From Diplocarpon mali (taxonomy: Eukaryota > Ascomycota > Leotiomycetes > Helotiales > Drepanopezizaceae), in assembly GCA_024741835.1 (NCBI GenBank), contig JAENRP010000067.1:30790-94789 (forward strand): 64,000 nucleotides of DNA, written 5' to 3'. Within the stretch, counting starts at the first letter, position 1. Each line of letters starts with the position of its first letter. The notes under the pieces were generated by a model. That model searched no databases, was not told the DNA's origin, and saw nothing but the letters and a program-made list of their open reading frames with translations. This document shows positions 56,066 to 64,000 of this stretch, in pieces. Made by a program: the position numbers and the translations under genes.

Positions 56066-58718
56066 ATGTCGCGCCATAAATTGGTCAAGAACCTGGATCT
56101 GCACGATGAGCTGGACGACTTTGATGGCGGCGACGAGTACGCCGACGACGGAGCTGATGAAGGTTTGTCTGCACTTTGTTGCCCCCGGAGTCGTATCGGC
56201 AGGTCTGCATAGACATGTCAAAAGCTTCATGTGCTAACGCTGGTCGACAGAGCTCAGCGAAGAAGACCAAGGTCCGACCCCTCTACCCCGCAGGCTCCAA
56301 CTACCACCTAACCACCCCGCAGAAAACATGCGTGTAGGCACAATAGCCGTTCGCGCTGAACTGCCACCAAGCGCGACCCATATCACCAATAAGCAGATAC
56401 AGGAGGCGCTGTGGCATTACTACTACGACATCGAGAAGTCTGTGGGGTATCTAGTCAACACATATGTGGAGAAGCCGAAGAAGGAGAGGAAGGTCAAAGG
56501 TGGGTTGGTTCCTTTTCCGAGTGGAGAGAGAAGTGCTGCTGGATTATGCCTTCGGGAATTTGGAGGAGAGTACGCTAGGTGTGGAGGTGGGTTTGCTTAT
56601 TTTGGATGGATGAGCACGGCGCTGACGAGTGCATTAGATTGCAAGAAACCTGTCTCCTCTTCAGAATTTTTCAAGGATATGCCCTGGATGAATAGTCCTA
56701 TGGATCGACAAGCGGAATTCATTGCTCCTCCGCTACCAAGGGGAGGATTACTTGGCGGGTCGTCTGATGGAGCTCCCAAGATATCAAAGTTACAGGCCTT
56801 GGCAGCGGCTAGGAAGAAGAAGGGACAGGAGCAGAAATCAGGCGGGAGTTCGGCAGTTGAGAAGCCTATGGCTGGTCTGTCGCTCAACTCGGGTACCAGC
56901 AATGCGAAACCAAGGTCTCCCACCAAGCCCACCTCGAGGGGTTTTCCAATGCGGAAACGAAAAGACTCGAATCCTCACGAGAAAGCTGCCAAGCCGCCCA
57001 TCGAGCGCGAACCAGAGCCAATGTCCGATGAGCCCGCGGAAGACCCATTACATGATCAAGCAGAGCCCTCAGCCTTCGCCAACACCATGTTCAGCAGTCC
57101 AGAATCCTCCACTCCACGCCCCCACATCTTCTCTATGCCCTACAGCAATGACGCGACCCCAACAACCACTGACCCGTTCGCAGGACCCAGTCCAGATGAC
57201 ATCGTCATAGCCGCACAGTCGAAAGGTTCGACGACCTCAGCCGTGCCGGGTGAAGCAAAACTAATCAAGTAGTAGCGAAAGGAGGTGGCAGCAAGGGACC
57301 GCCGAAGACGAGTGGTGAAAAGAGAGTCGATCAAATTGCCAGTGGGGTTGAGGCGACAAAATTGGACGATACACCGCGGGCAAGGAGTAAGAATCTGGAT
57401 GTGTTGAGCGAATTCGAGAAGGCGAGGGCGAAGAATGCTGCGAATTTTGTAGTCATTGGTATGGTACTTGCTTGTATATCTGAGTTTGGTGCTGATCTGG
57501 AAAGGTCACGTTGATGCAGGCAAGAGTACGCTGATGGGCCGCCTGCTGTACGATCTGAATGTTGTGGACCAGCGGACAATAGATCGATACAAGAAAGAAG
57601 CTGAGAAGATGGGGAAGTCGTCTTTTGCCCTTGCTTGGGTGTTGGACCAGGGTACCGAGGAGCGGAGTCGAGGCGTGACGATCGACATTGCAACTAATAA
57701 GTTCGAGACGGACAAAACGTCATTCACAATCCTGGATGCCCCGGGCCATCGAGATTTCATCCCTAACATGATAGCAGGAGCTGCTCAGGCCGATTTCGCA
57801 ATTCTGGTTGTGGATGCGAGCACAGGATCCTTCGAGTCGGGATTGAAGGGTCAGACGAAGGAGCACGCATTGTTAGTAAGAAGTATGGGCGTGCAGAGAA
57901 TGATCATCGCGGTCAACAAGCTTGACACAGTCTCGTGGTCCGAAGAGCGCTTCCTGGAAATTCGCAACCAAATATCCGCATTTTTAACTGCCGCCGGCTT
58001 CCAACCCAAAAACATATCCTTCATTCCCTGTTCAGGACTCCGGGGCGACAACATCGCGCGAAGCTCCACGGATTCAAATGCAAGTTGGTACACGGGCCCA
58101 ACGCTCGTCTCCGAGCTAGACAATTCCGAACCCATCGCACGTGCCCTGGCCAAACCGTTGCGATTGACCGTCAACGACATCTTTCGCGGTGGCGTCCAGA
58201 ATCCGCTCTCGATAAGCGGCCGCATCGAGGCCGGCAGCCTGCAAACAGGCGATGCCCTACTCGCGCAACCGTCCTCGGAAAAATGCTTCATCAAAGCCCT
58301 AGAGATCGACAACGCAGGCGCGGACTGGGCCGTGGCGGGTCAGAATGTCACCGTGCACCTTTCGGGCATCGAGGAACAGCACCTGAAGGTCGGGGATATA
58401 CTCTGCTCCCCTAGCTCGCCCATCGCCAACGTGAAGGGATTCACAGCCAAGGTCCTGGCTTTCGAATTTCTGACGCCGGGGAGTGTGGATGTGCATCGCG
58501 GCCGGCTGCACGCGGCTGCGAGAATCGAGAAGATTATCGGCGTCTTGGACAAGAAGACGGGAAGCCTGGAGGGGAGGAAGAGGGCGAGGATTGTCAAGCC
58601 GGGGGAGCTGGCCAGGGTGCAGGTTGCATTTCCAGGGGGGGGCGTGCCGTTGGAGGCGGGGGCGAAGGTTGTGCTGCGGAGTGGGGGGGAGACTGTCGCG
58701 GCCGGGCTGCTGGAGTAG
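56066..58718 (+). CDS. HBS1: Hbs1-type translational GTPase (ribosome rescue)
   Basis: Six exons (56066-56162, 56251-56271, 56323-56499, 56638-57225, 57273-57458, 57505-58718) sum to 2283 nt, 760 residues. Hbs1 with Dom34 splits stalled ribosomes in no-go decay. The N-terminal Hbs1 domain shows NMRVGTIAVRAEL and IQEALWHYYYDIEKSVGYLV. FKDMPWMNSPMDRQAEFI is the conserved linker. The GTPase domain has G1 GHVDAGKST, the RGVTIDIA switch I, G3 DAPGHRDFI and G4 NKLD, followed by two EF-Tu-like barrels ending in GGETVAAGLLE. Three introns interrupt the short 5' part, and two of the segments I remove (51 and 138 nt) are stop-free multiples of three with weak donors (GTCCGA, GTGGGT). The 57226 intron also has a weak GTTCGA donor but contains two in-frame stops, so it must be spliced. 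Confidence 0.9.
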
Positions 58719-59978
58719 CGGGTTCGGGCTGGGAGATTTTACGTTGCAAGCCGCCATGCGTAGCATCGTTTCACGCGGAGTCGGCGGGGCCGCTGTGTAG
58801 AGAGCGTCCGGTAGATGTGTAGGGAATTGGAAGGCGAAGCATTCAGAGGAAGTTCCAGTGAACCTGACGGCACATTGCTGGCAGTGGACGAGGTGGCTGT
58901 CGCAAGTCAAGCCTCTCCTCTGGACGGACGGAGATGCAAGAATGCAGAGGCAGCTGGCCTGGCCGCACTGTCGTCGGTCGAAGCACGAGGTGACACCGGC
59001 GCCTCCACAACGTGGCCCAGCTCTCTCTCTCGTGGCACTCGCTGCGCAGAGGTCGTTGACAGGACACCTGCTCCGGCACTCACCCAAGCTGCCTCTTTCG
59101 CCGGCAGCCAGCGGGCCATCCCACGCATCTCACTCGACATGGAGATTTGGCGGTGTTCGGGGCGTATCCAGGGAATTCATGATGGACCGTCCGGGGGATC
59201 GCGGGAGGATCAAGAGAAGCAGAGCCCAAGCCGGCGAATGTGTGGGGACGCAGGAACTATTTATACACGGTTGAGGCTTCTCGCGTCAGCCACCGTCCGC
59301 CACAGTCGCGCAGCCACGATCGCGGGTGATTCCACGTGTTTGCCGTCGTCGCGGCCGAGCAGCGGATGCCTTGGCCACGGATCGTCCTCAGCTCCCCTCT
59401 CTCCCATCTGAAGAAAGGATTTCCGCAGCCACGCCGAAGATGCAAATGCAATGGTCATGTCACGTTTAAGCTCCGATGCCAAATCTTCGATTGGCAATCG
59501 GGACAACTGGCCTCTTCCCACCTCCCAAAACTCAATCTCTCTACTCGGTACAAGACATACAAGATGTGAATCTCTTCCCCCTGCGCCCCCGTGCTCCAGC
59601 CTATTTTAAGCCATGCGCTTTTGAGGACACTTGTACACTTACCGGCTCACCGCCTAAGCGAGCCAATCAGCAGCCCGTCTTCTTGCCAGATTACAGACTT
59701 TCCCTTTCTCTCCGTCACTTGGCTGTCTGCTCTGCTACCTGTCCTGATCGCGGCGATAAAGTAAAAGCTGACCTCGACCTCCCGACCTGGTTCCTTTATA
59801 TCCAACACAACTCTCTCTCAATCCCCTCCCTCTCTCCCACAACGCAACATCCCCCTTTCTTTACGAGTTTCTTGCAGGGAGAAAAGCATCTGCCTGCCTC
59901 GGATCTTATCCCTGATCGCTTCGAGTTTTCTGCTGGTCATTGAGTTCCTACAGAGTTATCGAGGAAACGAAGGGCGAG
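58719..59978. promoter_or_regulatory. HBS1-BiP intergenic region, BiP promoter
   Basis: No gene is seen. A CCAAT box lies near 59663 and its reverse complement ATTGG near 59490. A CACGTG site is at 59335. A pyrimidine-rich leader (CTCTC and CCCTC tracts) occupies 59800-59870. I could not find a clear consensus unfolded-protein-response element. Confidence 0.5.
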
Positions 59979-62383
59979 ATGCCTCGTGCTAACAGAAGCT
60001 CGGCCTGGCTGGGCTTGTCGGCGCTCTTCTACCTGGGCCTGCTTTTCGCGCCGCTGGCGTTGGTGGGAAGAGTCAACGCAGACGCTGGACAAGAACCTTT
60101 ACAGGAGAACTATGGAAATGGTAAGTCTTCCGCCCCCCCCAAAGTGCATCCGGGTCAACGAAGGACCCGCCTACCCGCGGGCCATCATAACCACCGTGAA
60201 ACAGAGGCTCACGCATCTGCAGTCATCGGTATCGATTTGGGTACCACCTACTCTTGCGTTGGCGTGATGCAGAAGGGCAAAGTCGAGATCTTGGTCAACG
60301 ACCAGGGACACCGTATCACTCCGTCATACGTGGCTTTCACCGACGACGAGCGGCTGGTTGGAGACGCGGCGAAGAATCAGGCTGCCGCGAACCCCAAGAG
60401 AACGATCTACGATGTCAAGTGAGTCTCCCCCGCACGACTCCCGAGGGTCGCGGGCGCCAGGTGGCCTTCCCTGGCGCCAGATCTGCAGCAGGATTAATCT
60501 AGCCAGCTTCAGAAAGATGCTAACCCCGTCGCAGGCGCATGATCGGTCGCAAGTATTCCGACAAGGATGTCCAGGGCGACATGAAGCACTTCCCCTTCGA
60601 GGTTGTCCAGAAGGATGGCAAGCCCCATGTCAAGGTCGAGGTCAACGGGTCCCCCAAGACCTTCACTCCCGAAGAGATCTCGGCCATGATTCTTGGAAAG
60701 ATGAAGGATGTGGCCGAGTCGTACCTCGGAAACAAGGTCACCCACGCCGTCGTTACCGTCCCCGCGTACTTCAACGACAACCAGAGACAAGCTACCAAAG
60801 ACGCCGGTATCATCGCCGGCCTGAACGTCCTCCGCATCGTCAACGAACCCACCGCAGCCGCCATCGCCTACGGCCTGGACAAGACCGAAGGAGAGCGCCA
60901 GATCATCGTCTACGATCTTGGTGGAGGAACCTTCGATGTCTCCCTCCTCTCTATCGATCGTGGTGTCTTCGAGGTTCTCTCGACTGCCGGCGACACCCAC
61001 TTGGGAGGAGAAGACTTCGATCAGCGAGTCATCAACTACTTCGCCAAGAAGTACAATAAGGATCACAGCGTTGATATCACCAAGGACCTCAAGACCATGG
61101 GCAAACTTAAGCGTGAGGCGGAGAAGGCCAAGCGTACCCTGTCATCCCAGAAGACTACACGCATCGAGATCGAGGCTTTCCACAACGGCAACGACTTCTC
61201 CGAGACCCTTACCCGGGCCAAGTTCGAGGAGCTCAACATCGATCTTTTCCGTAAGACACTCAAGCCGGTGGAGCAGGTCCTCAAGGACGCCAAGGTCAAG
61301 AAGAACGAGATTGACGACATCGTCCTGGTTGGTGGTTCCACCCGTATCCCCAAGGTTGTCGAGCTCATCGAAGAGTACTTTGGCGGCAAGAAGGCAAGCA
61401 AGGGGATTAACCCTGATGAGGCCGTCGCCTTCGGCGCCGCTGTACAAGGTGGTGTCTTGTCTGGGGAGGAGGGTACGGAGGAACTTGTTCTCATGGACGT
61501 CAACCCACTGACCCTCGGTATCGAGACCACTGGAGGTGTCATGACCAAGCTTATTCCCCGCAACACCGTCATCCCTACCCGCAAGTCGCAGATCTTCTCC
61601 ACGGCTGCCGATAACCAGCCAGTGGTCTTGATCCAGGTCTTCGAGGGAGAGCGGACTATGACAAAGGTACGTGCAGACTCCCATCTACTTTAGCAGAGCA
61701 CATGGAACGAGTTCTGATCATAATCAAGGACAATAACAACCTCGGAAAGTTCGAGCTTACCGGCATCCCAGCCGCTCCACGCGGCGTTCCCCAGATCGAG
61801 GTCTCTTTTGAGTAGGTCCCCACGTAATCACTGCGTCGAGAAGATATGCTGACACGAAACAGGCTTGACGCCAACGGAATTCTGAAGGTCTCCGCCTCGG
61901 ACAAGGGAACGGGCAAGAGCGAGTCTATCACCATCACCAATGATAAGGGACGTCTCACTCAAGAAGAGATCGACCGCATGGTCCAGGAGGCGGAAAAGTA
62001 CGCCGATGAGGACAAGGCTACCAAGGAGCGCATCGAAGCCCGGAACGGCCTTGAGAACTACGCTTTCAGCTTGAAGAACCAAGTCAACGACGAGGAGGGT
62101 CTTGGCGGCAAGATTGAGGAGGAAGAGAAGGAAACTGTAAGTGTCTCTCCTGGCCTCTCCCACGCGAAGTTTTGACTGCGTGCTAACCTCATGACAGCTC
62201 CTAGAGGCCATCAAGGAGACCACCGATTGGCTCGAGGAGAACGGTGCTACAGCCAACGCCGAGGACTTTGAGGAGCAGAAGGAGAAGCTGTCTGGCGTCG
62301 CGTACCCCATTACGAGCAAAATGTACGCTGGCGCTGGAGGCGAGGGTGGAGACGAAGAGCCGAGTGAGCACGACGAGCTGTAG
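59979..62383 (+). CDS. KAR2: ER Hsp70 chaperone BiP/Kar2
   Basis: Six exons (59979-60120, 60205-60418, 60535-61666, 61729-61811, 61863-62136, 62198-62383) give 676 residues. BiP folds proteins in the ER lumen and supports translocation and ERAD. The start at 59979 gives a signal peptide with the hydrophobic core [19 protein letters not shown], cleaved near VNADA. The ATPase domain shows [47 protein letters not shown] and [10 protein letters not shown]. The substrate-binding domain has [16 protein letters not shown] and [17 protein letters not shown] sequence (AAPRGVPQ here). The protein ends HDEL, the ER-retrieval signal. All junction phases close. Length is typical for ascomycete BiP. Confidence 0.97.
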
Positions 62384-63555
62384 GATCTCCCGCAATCCCG
62401 TGTCTTTTGTTTGATCTTGCTCTTGGGAATGGGGCGTGCACGCAGTAAAAGCTCTTCTCTTCACCCCTGCAGCAATTGTTCTATATTCAATGCGCATGCA
62501 GTGGAGTAGAGGGGTAATCTGGAAATATGAACCACAACGATCACCACTTCTTTGTATTCAGCGTGCGTGAGGAGAAAATGAGGTGTGTACAATATATCAT
62601 GGGAGTCGGGCAAGGTAAAGGCTCGCTATTCAAAAACGTTTTTGGCTTATCAAGAGTCCCCGTGTCACTGCTCCCGTATTCTCCCCAGTCGTGGCGGTGG
62701 GTAAGGACGAGTGTGTGCGGCTGTCGAGAAGGGTTTGTTTGGTGGAGATGAGCCTCGGTTGATGTATCCGGCAGCGCTGCCTCGAATCGTCGTTCAACTA
62801 AGCATTGAACTCTCACTCACCACTTACAGGCATCCGAGCCTTCAGTCGTGAACTCTAATCCTAATCTCAGACGTTCTGCAGAGGAACGAGGCCATTCGAT
62901 GCGGCTCGCGGCCATGCCGATGCCACGAAGATCGGACTGTTCTCCCTCGAGCATCACAGTGGTGTAAGAGGAGGCTCACCACGACTCCTTGGGTTCTCGA
63001 GGGGTTACGGGATGGTGGAGAGTTCTCTTGAGTTTGGCTCGCTGAAGCTTTGTGGAAATCTGCCCTTCGTGGCACGCGGATCTCCAATCTCATACGACAA
63101 ACGCTGGCGGGAGGTGGCCGACGGTCTGTGGTCATTGCAAGAGATTACAGGCAGGATCTGGAGGCTGGTCTATCCGGCGCCCTGGTTGGATGACGGGCAC
63201 TAGGCATCCGACGGCTGGACCCGATGCGAGTCCAACCCGGACGGAAGTGTGGGAATGGAGTGACCTCAGTCACGCGTGGACGGATCACGGGACTGAGGCA
63301 GCGGGGCAGGGGCAGGGGCAGGGGCACGGACTAGGTCACATGCAACGTCTTGGCATAGGCAGGGGCACTCGAGTACTTACTCCGTGTTGCTCTCTCTCTC
63401 TCTCTTTGTAACTAATCATCAATCGATAAGACAACCATGAACCACGAACCATTCAGTGGGCACACCTTGTCAAAACAACAGGAAGAGATTCTGTACGAGA
63501 CTCTGCTCATGTCGATCAACGAAAAGCTCGAGTCCCCCTGACGTGGTGCAGCTTC
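62384..63555. other. Intergenic, no gene seen
   Basis: This is the convergent spacer between BiP and the TauD-like gene. It contains a (ggggca)n tract near 63303-63326 and a (CT)n run near 63390-63407. Confidence 0.6.
63303..63326. repeat. (GGGGCA)n hexanucleotide repeat, four copies
   Basis: Four consecutive ggggca units, with a further GGGGCA nearby at 63362. The G-rich strand could form a quadruplex, which is inference only. Confidence 0.8.
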
Positions 63556-64000
63556 CTAAGCTGTGGTTGCCCGGATCGACACGTCGGTTCCTCTCTTCTC
63601 AAGCGCCGTCTTCCTCGACACCGAAGCCGGGTCATAGTACGGCGCTTCTCCCAGAGACACGACGCGGTCGCCAATCCGGACCCCGTCGTGGTCGTAGGTC
63701 GCCGTGTGCCAGCTGGACCGGTTATCCCAGATCGCGACATCGTTCTCCCCCCACCTGAATCTGACCTGGGCGTCGTGGTTCTGCGAGACGAGCTGGCGGC
63801 CGAGTCAGCACGAGAGGCTCCGGGGGAGAGCCCGGCAGGGGCCGAACAGGGGCGTCCTGCCCAGGTCTGGGAGTGCCTGACCTTGAACAGATACTCCAAG
63901 ATCACATCTGACTCGTCCCTGGTGAGCTCCACGATCCGCTTCGTGAAAGCCTTGTTGACAAAGACACTCTTCCAGCCCGTGACAGCTGGCCTCTCGCTCA
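63556..64000 (-). CDS. TauD/TfdA-family Fe(II)/2-oxoglutarate dioxygenase, 3' end only
   Basis: The gene runs off the right edge, so only its last two exons are visible: 64000-63882 (partial) and 63792-63556, with a GTCAGG/CAG intron. The visible 118 residues start SERPAVTGWKSVFVN and include KAFTKRIVELTRDESDVIL, NHDAQVRFRWGENDVAIWDN, and SSWHTATYD with the distal metal-ligand His, then RIGDRVVSLGE with the 2-oxoglutarate-binding Arg. This matches the C-terminal half of fungal alpha-ketoglutarate-dependent taurine/sulfonate dioxygenases. The HxD metal motif must lie in the missing 5' part. Substrate class is inferred only from the family. Confidence 0.88.

Overview
The window is nuclear DNA of a filamentous ascomycete (Pezizomycotina). 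Its genes carry many short GT-AG introns of about 47-160 bp with visible branch sites, spacing is compact in the housekeeping parts, and several families are typically fungal (Vps27, Doa4-like USP, IVY1-like, Fmp46/DUF1687, PMC1-type Ca2+-ATPase, Trm44). I could not place it to genus.

Layout. 1-6 kb: a secreted trypsin-like protein whose catalytic His and Ser are both replaced, then a seven-exon plasma-membrane/vacuolar-type Ca2+-ATPase on the minus strand. 5.9-10 kb: a 4 kb gene-poor stretch with a cluster of CACGTG sites and a long imperfect hairpin. 10-26 kb: a dense housekeeping block of Trm44 tRNA methyltransferase (-), ribosomal protein eL24 (+), LigB/DODA dioxygenase (-), acyl-protein thioesterase (-), IVY1-like I-BAR protein (+), Nup53 nucleoporin (-), Fmp46-like protein (+) and a large RRM protein of unknown role (+). 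26-47 kb: an accessory-looking region with two remnants of RBR-type E3 ligases, a lactonase-like beta-propeller protein, an isochorismatase-like hydrolase in a sharp GC-rich island, a stand-alone membrane protein resembling the TMD0 domain of ABCC transporters, a minisatellite, inverted and tandem repeats, and a degenerate tRNA-like sequence. 47-64 kb: a second housekeeping block of Doa4-type ubiquitin protease (-) divergent from the ESCRT-0 subunit Vps27 (+), then Hbs1 (+), ER chaperone BiP/Kar2 with HDEL (+), and the 3' end of a TauD-family dioxygenase (-) that runs off the right edge.

Functional links. Doa4-like protease and Vps27 both act in ubiquitin-dependent multivesicular-body sorting and share one 969 bp divergent promoter region. 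Ivy1 is a vacuole/endosome protein in yeast. Trm44 and eL24 share a divergent promoter, as do APT1/IVY1 and NUP53/FMP46. Exon chains were built by hand from splice motifs and reading-frame closure. All the complete ones sum to multiples of three, but N-termini of the Ca2+-ATPase, Trm44 and the lactonase are less certain. No viral genes, CRISPR arrays or intact transposon were seen. The best candidates for something new are the trypsin-like pseudoenzyme, the lone TMD0-like protein and the GC-island isochorismatase.
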